The notes beneath the pieces were generated by a model that saw only the letters and a program-made list of their open reading frames with translations, did not search any database and was not told the origin of the DNA. This document shows, piece by piece, positions 35,300-44,371 of a DNA stretch of 64,000 bases (position 1 is its first letter; each line of letters opens with the position of its first letter). Position numbers and translations under genes: made by a program. The stretch covers positions 8,449 through 72,448 of the forward strand of contig CAZQJS010000013.1 in the NCBI GenBank assembly GCA_964593725.1. The letters run 5' to 3'. This DNA comes from JAIOSM01 sp964593725 (lineage in GTDB: Bacteria > Desulfobacterota > Desulfobacteria > Desulfobacterales > Desulfobacteraceae).

Positions 35300-35352
35300 A
35301 TTATAAAATAATCCAAAATACAAAGCCTTTTTCCCATATCAGGCATTCTGTT

Positions 35353-36969
35353 TCAGTCTAATAAATCCTTTCCCAATATCATCGATTCAAACGTCAAATA
35401 TTCTTCTTCAGAAATATGCTCCTGTATCAAAGGCGGAGCAGGATCCGGCCGGGGAACAGATCGCATTGTCGACGGTCGGACAATTACTGGTGGAAAGGGA
35501 TTAATCACAGATGGCCGTAGAATGCAGCGGAATCTAGCAATTATTGTTGCCCTGTATGCATCAGCCAGTCCATATCCTGTTGCCAGGTCTGGCCCGGAAG
35601 TTGCAGGGTTTGCTCCTGTACCTGGACTACAGTTACCAGCAGTAACATCTCTGGCTGATCGTTTAAGAATGCTTCGTACTTGAGAAGGTGACAACATTTT
35701 GCATGCCTGTTTAACTAATGCACAAACACCGGCAATCTGAGGCGCTGCTGCTGAAGTGCCGCTAAAAGCTGCCCAGCCGTCATCTACTTCTGTCTCATCA
35801 CCGTTAGGATGGTTACCTCCAGCCAGGCCGCTATCTAAATTATCTCCAGGTTCTACTGGCAGCATAATTGACTGGGCTCTGGGCCGCATTCCAACCAGTC
35901 CTGAAACGTCTGGTACGTTACGTCCTCTGTAAATTCTGCTTGCAAAGCCGCTGGCATAATCGCTTGCACGCATGCTTCCATCCGGGTTCATAAACACACC
36001 ACCAGCTGAAATAACGTCAGGGTGCTGCCCGGGAAATCCCCAATGTCCATTTCCTGCAGAAAAAACCACCACAATACCTCTTCGTACTGCGCCTGCAATA
36101 GCCGCTGAAAGTGCTTGATTGCCGGCAGATAAAGGGGGGTTGCGCTGGGAAGAACCCCAACTGCAGGAAATTATATCCGGGCCCAGAGAAACCGCTGTAT
36201 TAAAAGCCCCCACTGAGTTAATGAAGTTAATCTTTACCATCTGGAAATTAACATCTGGTGCAACGGCAAAAATATTTGCTGATTCACCTGTTCCATGACC
36301 ACTTTCATCACGGTCAGGGTTTGCTGCCGCAGGGCCAAGAACGACAGGCCCGGAGCGATAACCTCTTTGTCGGAAATAAGGATGGCGATACCATCCTGAA
36401 TCAACCATTACAACCTTTACACCTTTCCCGTTGTAACCCAGGCGATGAGCCCGGTCTGCATTCATCCCAAGCGATATTCCTGCCGGAACATCAAAATGCC
36501 AGTATTCTTTTGTCGGTGCAAATGCATTTGCAAAATAATATACTGGTTCACTTAATGCCACCCCTTCAAGGAGGTCAGAAAAAATAGTATTTTTTGTTTC
36601 AATAAGCCCTGGAACATCGGTATCCGGGCATTCTATAAATGTTGCTGTTTCTTCTTCTCCCAATTGTTTAATAGCCGGCCTTTCCTCTGCAATAATTTTA
36701 GTATTAAAGGCTTTTTCGTATACTGATTGCGGGGCAGAAATAGTAATCGTTGTTTCACTCACCTTTAAAATATTAAAACCTTCTGTACGTAATTTATCTA
36801 CTGCAGCCTGAACTAATTGGGATTCAGAGGAGTACTGATCTACAGTGTCACTGGTGACAATAGTGGTACTGTCAAAAAGTGATTTTCCACCAATTGACCG
36901 CACTGATGCTTCAGCATAAATTACCTCAGGCATCTGCGGTTGATTTGGTTTTGATATTTTTTTAACCAT
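35353..36969 (-). CDS. Subtilisin-family serine protease (S8) without signal peptide
   Basis: A 538-residue subtilase. The catalytic triad is Asp190 (VVMVDSGWY), His225 (ESGHGTGES) and Ser406 (FSGTSAAAPQIAG), with oxyanion Asn307 (FSAGNGHWG). Residues 1-150 are an N-terminal region with STTIVTSDTVDQ and TTITISAPQSVYEKAFNT, the latter like the propeptides of sedolisins and subtilases, so it is probably an inhibitory prodomain. There is no Sec or Tat signal, so it would act in the cytoplasm or leave by another route. The C-terminus is proline-rich (about 490-515) with an acidic tail. Ribosome site AGGAG. A possible 29-residue peptide gene lies just upstream. Confidence 0.9.
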   Translation of the reverse strand: MVKKISKPNQPQMPEVIYAEASVRSIGGKSLFDSTTIVTSDTVDQYSSESQLVQAAVDKLRTEGFNILKVSETTITISAPQSVYEKAFNTKIIAEERPAIKQLGEEETATFIECPDTDVPGLIETKNTIFSDLLEGVALSEPVYYFANAFAPTKEYWHFDVPAGISLGMNADRAHRLGYNGKGVKVVMVDSGWYRHPYFRQRGYRSGPVVLGPAAANPDRDESGHGTGESANIFAVAPDVNFQMVKINFINSVGAFNTAVSLGPDIISCSWGSSQRNPPLSAGNQALSAAIAGAVRRGIVVVFSAGNGHWGFPGQHPDVISAGGVFMNPDGSMRASDYASGFASRIYRGRNVPDVSGLVGMRPRAQSIMLPVEPGDNLDSGLAGGNHPNGDETEVDDGWAAFSGTSAAAPQIAGVCALVKQACKMLSPSQVRSILKRSARDVTAGNCSPGTGANPATSGPDLATGYGLADAYRATIIARFRCILRPSVINPFPPVIVRPSTMRSVPRPDPAPPLIQEHISEEEYLTFESMILGKDLLD

Positions 36970-37024
36970 ATTTCAATCTCCTGTTAATGTATGAATTGTT
37001 TTTTATAAAAAAATCTGAAAATTA

Positions 37025-37114
37025 TTATGCTGGCGCATCACCTCCTTGTAAAGCTGAAAACTGCTTGCTTATGATTATTAAATTAATAAAATGGTCATCT
37101 TTTACACTATTCAT
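37025..37114 (-). CDS. Possible 29-residue peptide ending in GGDAPA
   Basis: A short open frame on the minus strand encodes MNSVKDDHFINLIIISKQ followed by FSALQGGDAPA, ending in two stop codons (TAATAA). AAAGG lies 9 bases before the ATG. The Gly-Gly near the C-terminus recalls leader peptides, but nothing substantial follows it. It sits 55 bases upstream of the subtilase gene. It is too short for certainty and may be chance; codon statistics cannot decide at this length. Confidence 0.25.
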   Translation of the reverse strand: MNSVKDDHFINLIIISKQFSALQGGDAPA

Positions 37115-37237
37115 CGCATCCGGCCTTTAGCGCACCTATCAAAACTGCTTACCTTCCCTCCTATTGATCCGCGGCTTCTTGAGCCATGGACCAGTAGCTG
37201 CCCTCATGCCTCGGCACGGTTACCAACCCTTTATCTG

Positions 37238-37978
37238 TTATAAATTCATTTTCCTTATATCTTTTATATACATAGTGGAATTATCATCTCTCATCTCAAT
37301 TTTAAAGAGGTCACACACTCTTATCAGGTCACCCAGTTTTTTGTATCCATAATTAACCGGAGAAAATGAAGTTTTATTACTAATGTATTGACCTACAAGT
37401 CCCAGATGAGACCAACCGTTTTCATCGGTTGATTGCTCAACGGCAGTCCTCAACAATTTCACCAATGCAGCATCTTGCCTTAATTCATTCCGCGTTTTTT
37501 TAGTATTGACTGTATTTGCAGGTATTTTATCTTCTCCCTCAACTTGCTCTATATTTTCTGTGTAGATAAATTGAGAGCAAGCTTTCACAAAAGGAAGTGG
37601 TGTTTTTTTTTCACCAAACCCATAAACAGTAATTCCATTCGAAAGAATCCGCATGACAAGAGGTGTAAAATCACTGTCACTCGTCATTAAGGCAAATGCA
37701 TCAAGGTTTTGTGTGTAAAGAATATCCATTGCATCGATTATCATTGCTGCATCAGTTGCATTTTTGCCTTTAGTATATACAAATTGTTGAATTGGCTTAA
37801 TAGCATGTGGGTGTAGTTTTTCCTCCCACCCTTTCATGCTGTCACTCTTCCAATTTCCATATGCCAGTCGGATATTGACCTTACCATACTTAGAAAGCTC
37901 GTCAATGACTCCTTCAATGGATTTATGGCTAACGTTGTCACAGTCGATTAGCAATGCGATTTTATTATCTTGAGGCAA
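37238..37978 (-). CDS. NYN (PIN-like nuclease) protein with LOTUS/OST-HTH domain
   Basis: A 246-residue protein. Residues 1-140 are a NYN/LabA-type PIN-like nuclease domain, with the metal-binding acidic residues Asp12 and Asp14 (LLIDCDN), Asp76 (KNATDAAMIIDAM) and Asp101/Asp103 (MTSDSDFTPL) all present. Residues about 160-240 (LLRTAVEQSTDENGWSHLGLVGQYI, NYGYKKLGDLIRVCDLFKIE) are an OST-HTH/LOTUS domain, which binds RNA. The combination suggests an RNA-targeted nuclease. It is the first minus-strand gene of the accessory block at 30.8-38 kb. Confidence 0.85.
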   Translation of the reverse strand: MPQDNKIALLIDCDNVSHKSIEGVIDELSKYGKVNIRLAYGNWKSDSMKGWEEKLHPHAIKPIQQFVYTKGKNATDAAMIIDAMDILYTQNLDAFALMTSDSDFTPLVMRILSNGITVYGFGEKKTPLPFVKACSQFIYTENIEQVEGEDKIPANTVNTKKTRNELRQDAALVKLLRTAVEQSTDENGWSHLGLVGQYISNKTSFSPVNYGYKKLGDLIRVCDLFKIEMRDDNSTMYIKDIRKMNL

Positions 37979-38402
37979 TTCCCTTTCCTTTCATTGGTAT
38001 TTGAGGCATGGCAACATCAATGATATTTATCTTCTGATTTGAAGTGTTTATAATCCGAAGAAGACCTGCATCCTGAAAAGGTCTAAAATAGTCTGTCTAC
38101 ATAGCTCCGCCTGGTTAATTTTGTGGAACAATTCTATTAACCATTCTGTTTTTAACTAAAATCTTCCCTTTCCAAGGGGCTTTTCAAAGTTTCACAATAT
38201 TTTCTCAGTAGGTGACACACTTTTACTTTTCATGAACTATAGGCAGAGTGATTTTTTTTGTCAAGGTTATTTTATGAAAATAGTTTCTGGTTTTGGTTTG
38301 AATTTAAGAAAAGCTTTTGCATCAAGGTTTTTTGATTTTATTTTTTTAATCATCCCGGTGGATGCAAAGTTTTGCAGATGGTTGAGGTGATTAATTTTAT
38401 TA
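37979..38402. other. 424-base gap without a recognised gene
   Basis: Low-complexity AT-rich DNA between the NYN gene and the end of the hybrid kinase. It contains an inverted TTTGCATC/GATGCAAA pair near 38327-38370, which could be a weak terminator for the kinase gene, and a 52-codon plus-strand open frame at 38232 with no recognisable product. Confidence 0.45.
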
Positions 38403-41400
38403 TTAAACAGCAGGTGATTTCTGGAGCCATTTATTGAGCGCTTTTAGAACTTTCTCAGCCTTTATTGGCTTAGTGAGATAGTCATCCATTCCAGCTTTAA
38501 GGCATTTTTCTCTGTCTCCTTTCATGGCATTGGCAGTCATTGCAATTATGGGTATATTATGATTTAAGACATTTGATCTGCTGTCCCTGATTTTTTCTGT
38601 TGCTTCAAGTCCTCCCATTGTAGGCATTTGTAAATCCATGAAAACAAGATCATAATTGGTTGATTTGAGTTTTTTGAGGGCATCAAGTCCGTCAACGGCA
38701 ATGTCTGTGTAAAAACCAAGTTTTTTTAGAATTGCAGTTGCAACTTTCCTGTTAATAAAATTATCTTCCACCAGGAGTAGTTTGATCTTTGCTCTGTTGG
38801 CTTCGCTGATGGAGTGGTGGGTTATCAGTTGTGTTGTTTCCATGCTGGTTTTCTCAATAGGAATTCCCATTAATTGTGCAAGACAGTCATAGAGATCTGA
38901 TTGGCGTATGGGCTTGGTAAGAAATGCTGAAAAACCTATTTTTTTGGATCGTCCTGCATCACCCCGGGTAGCCATGGATGTAAAGAGTACAAGGTGTATA
39001 TCCTTAAGCTCAGGGTTGCTTTTTATGGCTTTGGCAACCTGGATTCCATCCATATCCGGCATCTGCATATCAAGGATTGCAATATCAAAATATTCATTGT
39101 CCTGTTTTGCTTTATGCAGCATATCAATGCCTTCAGGCCCGCTTTTTGCAAGTTTGTGTTCAATATTCCAGGAAGAGAGCAGGGCACCTATTATTTTAAG
39201 ATTGGTTGTATTATCATCAATGGCCAGAATCTTTGCCTTGCTGAGATCACCTGTCTCAACAGGGTTGGATTTTTTTTCTGATTTTTTCAGAGCTATTGTG
39301 AACCAGAAGGTTGAGCCTTTTCCTTCTTCACTGTCAATACCGATTTTTCCGTGCATGAGTTCTGCAAGTTTTTTTGATATGGTAAGCCCAAGACCTGTTC
39401 CGCCGAATTTCCTTGTTATGGAACTGTCAGCCTGGGTAAACTCTTCAAAAAGCTTTTCCTGATTTTTTTTCGGGATACCGATTCCAGTGTCTTTTACGGA
39501 AAAATAGAGTTCATATGAGTCTTGAAGCTTTTTTTCCAGGCGGCATACTATGGATATCTCTCCTTTTTTTGTAAATTTTATTGCATTGCCTGTAAGGTTG
39601 GTCAGTATCTGTTTGATTCTTCCCGGGTCTCCCTTAAAATAATCCGGCAGATCAGGTGATGTAAAGCAGGTCAGTTCCAGTCCTTTTTCCTCTGTTCTCA
39701 GTGACATTGCAGCTGCAAAATCATCCATCAGGTTTCTTAAATCAAAGTCTATCTCCTCAATATCAAGCTTGCCGGCATCAATTTTTGAAAAATCAAGAAT
39801 GTCATTTATCAGGGTCAGAAGGGATTCACCGCTGCTTTTTATGGTCTTTGCATATTGCAGCTGTATTTCATCAAGATCAGTGTCAAAGAGCAGGTCTGTC
39901 ATGCCTATTACACCGTTCATGGGTGTTCTGATCTCATGACTCATATTGGCAAGGAATTCTGATTTGGCTCTGCTTGCTGCAAGTGCTTCCTTTTTTGCCC
40001 TGCTGAGATTGTCAATCATCATTTTTTCCTTTGACAGGTCTTTCCAGAAACAATGCAGGACAGGTCTGTTTTTAAAATTTATTCTGGTCAGGGAAACATC
40101 AACCGGAAACTCTTCCCCTGTAATTTTTTTGTGTGTCCATTCAAAATTATTAAATCCTTTTTCAAAGGCAATGCTTATCATCTCATTTGCCTTATCAAAT
40201 GAACTTACCCCATCAGGCTGCATCTCAGGCGACAACTCGGAAGGGTGTGTGTTTAACACATCATCCTTACTTCTGGCATTGAGCATTTTAACAAGGGCTG
40301 TGTTGCAGTCAATAAAGCGGTCTCCATCAATTGTGGATATGGGTGAAAATGAATTGTAGTAAACATTTTTAAAATTATTGCTGTCTTCCCGGATTTTTTC
40401 CTGGATCTTCTTCTGTTCTGTGATATCTGTATCAACACCTCTAAATCCAAGCAGATCACCGGTTTCGTTGAGGATTGGAACACCATTTGTTAAAATACAC
40501 ATCTTTTTTCCATCCTTGCTGATATTCCAGTTTTCAAGGTCTTTTACAGGTTTTTTTTCAGCTATGATCTGTTTAAATATTTCACTGATTTTTTCTGCCT
40601 CTTCAGGTGCCATAAAATCAAATGGTGTTTTACCTATAACTTCTGCCGGCGAGTAGCCAAGAACATTTTCAATTTTTTCAGAACAGAAGGTGTACTCTCC
40701 TTTGGCATTAATTTCCCATACCCAGTCTGCCATGCTGCTTACAATTCCCCGGAAGCGTTCTTCACTTTTCCGCAATGTCCTGTTAGCATTTTCAATCTCT
40801 GCAATCATGCTGCGGAAATTTTCAGCAAGCTCACCGATCTCATTGTCAGAATCAACCAGGATTTTCTGGTCCATATTGCCTGCAATAACTCTTTTTGTGG
40901 CATTGGAAAGTTCGGTAATGGGCCGGATTATACGTCTTGCAGCAATAAAAGCCACAAGGACCACCAGCAGGGCAGTGAGCCCCAGAATGGATATGGCAGT
41001 ATTCTTCTGCATAATTGCATCTTTAAAAGCTACCTGTTCCAGGATTTCGGTGATAATCGCAAGGTGTCTGCCAAAGACCTCAATATTTTTATGAAGCCCC
41101 AGCACCTTTGCACCATGGCGGCCAATATATACGGATGGGGCTTCCACATCAATGAGAGGACAGGCATTTTGTACATGATCTTCTTTCCAGTGCAATGTCT
41201 GTTCTGTCTCAACATGGGAAAACAGTTCAGATAAATCATTCATGCGGGAGCTTGATACCATGTTGAGATCTTCATTGATTAGATATATTTCACCCTGTTG
41301 ATCAAGACCACTGGTTGACTGGATAATTTTATCTATTATGGCACCATGGAATTGTACGGCAGCAAGGCCGAGTTTGTTTTTGTTCTCATCAAATATCACT

Positions 41401-42041
41401 GTGACAAGGAAACCTGAAATCTGATCCCCGGACGGCTCATATTTTTCCAGGCCTGAAAACATGGGAATATCTTTGTGAAATGTGTATCTGCATGCTTTGC
41501 CAAATAATGTATCAGAGTATTTACCTGTGAATATGTTTGTCCCAAGGCTTAAATCTTCCCTTTCTGAGAAAAGAATATTGCCCCTGGCATCTATTAGCAA
41601 AAGATCATAAAAGTTATTGGCAGTAAGGAAAAAACCAATGTCTTTTTCATATTGTTTTGCAATGGATTTATAACGGGGGCTTTTTACAAATTCTGCCAGA
41701 TTCAGCTGGGCTGCCTTTAAAGACGATGTCAATTCATTTAACATTGATACTGTATTATTCAGTCGTGCCTGGACAAAAAGAGATGACATGCTGTCCTGGA
41801 AAAAATGCTGCATCTGATTTGATTTAAGCGTTGCAGCCATTGTCAACCGGTCAGTTGCATCCTTTGTCAGGAATTTATAACTGTGCTGATAGTTTATTGT
41901 TGTTATTATTACCAGAGGGATTATGGATATTGCCAGAAACCAGAGAAGAATCGTTTTAAAAAGGCCCTTCCCCAGGATGGGCAGATAAGGTTTTTTCTGC
42001 TTTTCCGGCATCTTCTGAGTATCACTTGAGTTAATCATCAT
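38403..42041 (-). CDS. Membrane hybrid sensor histidine kinase, PAS-PAS-HK-REC-REC
   Basis: Start set at 42041 (MMINSSDTQ) because GGAG at 42046-42049 fits it and the longer frame would overlap the upstream gene. The 1212-residue protein has a membrane helix (about 25-45), a periplasmic Cache-like sensor (46-345), a second helix (347-370), HAMP, two PAS domains (WVWEINAKGEYTFCSEKI; NSFSPISTIDGDRFIDCN), HisKA (NMSHEIRTPMNGVIGM), HATPase (DPGRIKQILTNLTGNAIKF, KFGGTGLGLTISKK) and two receivers with intact Asp (AILDMQMPDMDG; VFMDLQMPTMGG). No output domain. It is 40 bases downstream of a Tat-exported binding-protein gene, which may be its ligand-sensing partner. Confidence 0.9.
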   Translation of the reverse strand: MMINSSDTQKMPEKQKKPYLPILGKGLFKTILLWFLAISIIPLVIITTINYQHSYKFLTKDATDRLTMAATLKSNQMQHFFQDSMSSLFVQARLNNTVSMLNELTSSLKAAQLNLAEFVKSPRYKSIAKQYEKDIGFFLTANNFYDLLLIDARGNILFSEREDLSLGTNIFTGKYSDTLFGKACRYTFHKDIPMFSGLEKYEPSGDQISGFLVTVIFDENKNKLGLAAVQFHGAIIDKIIQSTSGLDQQGEIYLINEDLNMVSSSRMNDLSELFSHVETEQTLHWKEDHVQNACPLIDVEAPSVYIGRHGAKVLGLHKNIEVFGRHLAIITEILEQVAFKDAIMQKNTAISILGLTALLVVLVAFIAARRIIRPITELSNATKRVIAGNMDQKILVDSDNEIGELAENFRSMIAEIENANRTLRKSEERFRGIVSSMADWVWEINAKGEYTFCSEKIENVLGYSPAEVIGKTPFDFMAPEEAEKISEIFKQIIAEKKPVKDLENWNISKDGKKMCILTNGVPILNETGDLLGFRGVDTDITEQKKIQEKIREDSNNFKNVYYNSFSPISTIDGDRFIDCNTALVKMLNARSKDDVLNTHPSELSPEMQPDGVSSFDKANEMISIAFEKGFNNFEWTHKKITGEEFPVDVSLTRINFKNRPVLHCFWKDLSKEKMMIDNLSRAKKEALAASRAKSEFLANMSHEIRTPMNGVIGMTDLLFDTDLDEIQLQYAKTIKSSGESLLTLINDILDFSKIDAGKLDIEEIDFDLRNLMDDFAAAMSLRTEEKGLELTCFTSPDLPDYFKGDPGRIKQILTNLTGNAIKFTKKGEISIVCRLEKKLQDSYELYFSVKDTGIGIPKKNQEKLFEEFTQADSSITRKFGGTGLGLTISKKLAELMHGKIGIDSEEGKGSTFWFTIALKKSEKKSNPVETGDLSKAKILAIDDNTTNLKIIGALLSSWNIEHKLAKSGPEGIDMLHKAKQDNEYFDIAILDMQMPDMDGIQVAKAIKSNPELKDIHLVLFTSMATRGDAGRSKKIGFSAFLTKPIRQSDLYDCLAQLMGIPIEKTSMETTQLITHHSISEANRAKIKLLLVEDNFINRKVATAILKKLGFYTDIAVDGLDALKKLKSTNYDLVFMDLQMPTMGGLEATEKIRDSRSNVLNHNIPIIAMTANAMKGDREKCLKAGMDDYLTKPIKAEKVLKALNKWLQKSPAV

Positions 42042-42081
42042 ACTGCTCCAATACTGAATATAAATTTGGTAAAACCACAAT

Positions 42082-43053
42082 TTATACAAAACGGTTATCA
42101 ATTAATTGATCAAAATTGTATTTTTCCTGGAGTATGCCGCACTCCAATGATAAATTAGAAATTGTGTCAAGTTTTTTCCTGTCAGGCCTGATATCATTGT
42201 ATGAAATAAGGTTCTTCTTGATGATCTGGGCTATATCTGCAGGTTTGTGTGCCATGTACGGCTGCTGCAACAGGCTTGCACGTCTGGAATCATTATGGAT
42301 TAATCGACCGGCGCTCATCAGGCTTTTTATCCACTCTGCCATGGCCTCGGGTTTTTTCTCAATTATACGATTCTTGACCATGACAATACAGCAGGCATGG
42401 TCAGGCATAATATTTTTTGAACTTTCAAGTATATTTGCCTCTCCTTCGGCAATGCCACGGATGCCCCAGGGTTCTGCAACACAATAACCATCAATCTCAC
42501 CAACTTTTAACCTCTCAATGGTCAAAGGCGGAGGCACTTTCACAAGCTTTATATTTATGCTTTTTTCCATATTTCTGTCTTTGAGGTATTTATACAACAG
42601 CAGCCTGTGGGTTGATTTGGTATGGGGAATTCCAATGGTTTTGTTTTTAAGTTCTTTATAGCTTGTAATTGATTTTTTTACGGCAATTACACTGCCGTTG
42701 GTATGGCCAAGCAGCAGGCATTTCATGGGCAGGCCGGTTATAACCCTTTGCATGGCAAGGGGAGCCAGCATGAATGCAGCATCCAGTATTCCCATATCAA
42801 CCTTTCCAAGTATTTCATCCCAGGATTTGCACAGGCATGGATTTATATTGATATGGTTATAACTGCTATTATCAATGGCATGGGAGACCGGCAGTATAAG
42901 GTGGTCTGCAATTGGAAGATATCCAACGTTTAGTTTGACTTTTTCCAGTGAAGCTGCAAATACACCTGGAGTACTGGTAAATCCGGCTGCCAGAATAAAA
43001 CCTGTCCTGCGTATAAAAGTTTTTAAAAATTTCCTTCTGGAAACATGCGCCAT
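42082..43053 (-). CDS. Tat-exported NrtA/NMT1-like substrate-binding protein
   Basis: A 323-residue protein with a twin-arginine signal (SRRKFLKTF, then a hydrophobic run ending near VFAAS). The mature protein follows the nitrate/sulfonate/pyrimidine-precursor binding family: KLNVGYLPIADHLILPVS, GKVDMGILDAAFMLAPLA, KNKTIGIPHTKSTHRLLLYKYL, VGEIDGYCVAEPWGIRG. No permease or ATPase is adjacent; instead the hybrid kinase follows by 40 bases. A sensory role for this pair is inferred from position. Ligand unknown. Confidence 0.85.
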   Translation of the reverse strand: MAHVSRRKFLKTFIRRTGFILAAGFTSTPGVFAASLEKVKLNVGYLPIADHLILPVSHAIDNSSYNHININPCLCKSWDEILGKVDMGILDAAFMLAPLAMQRVITGLPMKCLLLGHTNGSVIAVKKSITSYKELKNKTIGIPHTKSTHRLLLYKYLKDRNMEKSINIKLVKVPPPLTIERLKVGEIDGYCVAEPWGIRGIAEGEANILESSKNIMPDHACCIVMVKNRIIEKKPEAMAEWIKSLMSAGRLIHNDSRRASLLQQPYMAHKPADIAQIIKKNLISYNDIRPDRKKLDTISNLSLECGILQEKYNFDQLIDNRFV

Positions 43054-43170
43054 TTCGTCACCTCTTTTCGCTGTAATCTCCTGTTAGAGTATGCAATAAT
43101 CCAAGGATATTAAGAATATATAAATTCAATATATCGTATTTGCAGGCCCAGTGCAAATAAAAATTATCTT

Positions 43171-44001
43171 TTATTTTGTCATGAGAGTAAGGTAGTGTCC
43201 GGCTTCATCTTTTTTTCCACGTTTAATGCACCCGTTTGCATAAATCCGGCACTTCTTTTTTAATATTTTTTTGACACGGTTTCTCTGCTTTTCAGTTAAG
43301 GTTTCATTTTTCAGAAGTTTATCAAGTGACTGGATCCTGTATTTATCAAGGGAGTGATTATTGGAAAGCTGGTCTTTATGACCTCCTTTCTTTATTGTGC
43401 ACTGTCTGTCAATTAAAAATACAGGCAGAAAAGCTGTGATTCGAAGCCACAGATCATAATCTTCGCAGGCAGGCAGGCTCTCATCAAAAAGTCCTGTTAT
43501 TTTAAAAAGCTCTTTTTTTATCATCACTGCCGAAGGGCTCACAAGGCATAGCTCAAGGGATGGCTCAAACATCATGCCAGAGGGTTTTTTATGTCTGGCA
43601 CCGGGATTTACCCTTATGCCGTTCCTGATCCATATCTCCTGGGTCTGGCAGATCATGGCATCGGGGTTGTTTTGAAAAAAATCCACCTGACAGGTAATCT
43701 TGTCTTTTTTCCATAAATCATCTGAATCAAGAAAGGCAGTAAATTGTCCAAGACTCTCTTTTATTCCACGGTTTCTTGCAGCACTTACTCCCTTGTTTTC
43801 CTGTTTTAAATAGGTTATTCTATCAAGATAAGGCAGAAGTATTTCATGGGTATCATCGGTGGAGCCGTCATCAATAACAATTGTTTCAATGTAAGGATAA
43901 GTTTGATTCAGTACAGATTCAACAGCATCCGCGATTGCCCAGCCTCTGTTAAAGGTGGGAATGATTGCAGAGACAAGTGGTTTTTCAGGTTTGGTTTCCA
44001 T
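43171..44001 (-). CDS. Family 2 glycosyltransferase
   Basis: A 276-residue GT-A fold transferase. The N-terminus has VSAIIPTFNRGWAIADAVESVL and TIVIDDGSTDDT, the nucleotide-sugar binding strand; GVSAARNRGI and FTAFLDSDDLW give the metal-binding DXD. Helical C-terminus, no membrane segment. Acceptor and sugar unknown; no other polysaccharide genes lie nearby. It is divergent from the kor operon. Confidence 0.85.
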   Translation of the reverse strand: METKPEKPLVSAIIPTFNRGWAIADAVESVLNQTYPYIETIVIDDGSTDDTHEILLPYLDRITYLKQENKGVSAARNRGIKESLGQFTAFLDSDDLWKKDKITCQVDFFQNNPDAMICQTQEIWIRNGIRVNPGARHKKPSGMMFEPSLELCLVSPSAVMIKKELFKITGLFDESLPACEDYDLWLRITAFLPVFLIDRQCTIKKGGHKDQLSNNHSLDKYRIQSLDKLLKNETLTEKQRNRVKKILKKKCRIYANGCIKRGKKDEAGHYLTLMTK

Positions 44002-44071
44002 GGTGCAACAATACCATTTTCATATTGGTTTGGCAATTTTCAAATATTATTGTAAAAGGATTTTCTTTCGC

Positions 44072-44100
44072 TTGACTTATATATCGGGATAACATAATAA
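44072..44100 (+). promoter_or_regulatory. Candidate promoter of the kor operon
   Basis: TTGACT at 44072-44077 with TAATAA 17 bases later (44095-44100), or CATAAT at 15 bases. It lies 50 bases before the first gene. Confidence 0.4.
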
Positions 44101-44149
44101 GGGCGTAATTATAAGGTAAGTAATTTTACTCTGGGTAAATGAGGGGGTT

Positions 44150-44371
44150 ATGGGAAAATTAAAATTAAAGGAACACCTGATTAACAGAGACTGGTGTAAA
44201 GGATGCGGAATTTGTGTGCATTTTTGTCCAAAGCAGGTTCTGGAACTTGATGATAAAGATAAAGTTGTTGCTAAAAGGCCTGAAGATTGTATCTGCTGCA
44301 AGCTTTGTGAACTTCGCTGCCCTGATCTGGCCATTGAAGTGGTAACTTGGGAGGAGGTCCAGGATGAATAA
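44150..44371 (+). CDS. korD: 2-oxoglutarate:ferredoxin oxidoreductase delta (ferredoxin) subunit
   Basis: A 73-residue two-cluster ferredoxin: CKGCGICVHFCPKQV and CICCKLCELRCPDLAIEV each bind a 4Fe-4S cluster. It takes electrons from the oxidoreductase core to ferredoxin. It overlaps korA by 8 bases and is the first gene of a four-gene operon (D-A-B-C order). Confidence 0.85.
   Translation: MGKLKLKEHLINRDWCKGCGICVHFCPKQVLELDDKDKVVAKRPEDCICCKLCELRCPDLAIEVVTWEEVQDE

Noticed and set aside
38232..38390. 52-codon plus-strand open frame in the gap after the hybrid kinase
   Set aside because: No ribosome site, no recognisable motif, and low-complexity AT-rich sequence; likely chance.
40034..40075. 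Further copies of the ACAGGTCT operator core
   Set aside because: GACAGGTCT occurs twice within the hybrid kinase coding sequence, but the flanking bases do not match the 17-mer and there is no promoter context.
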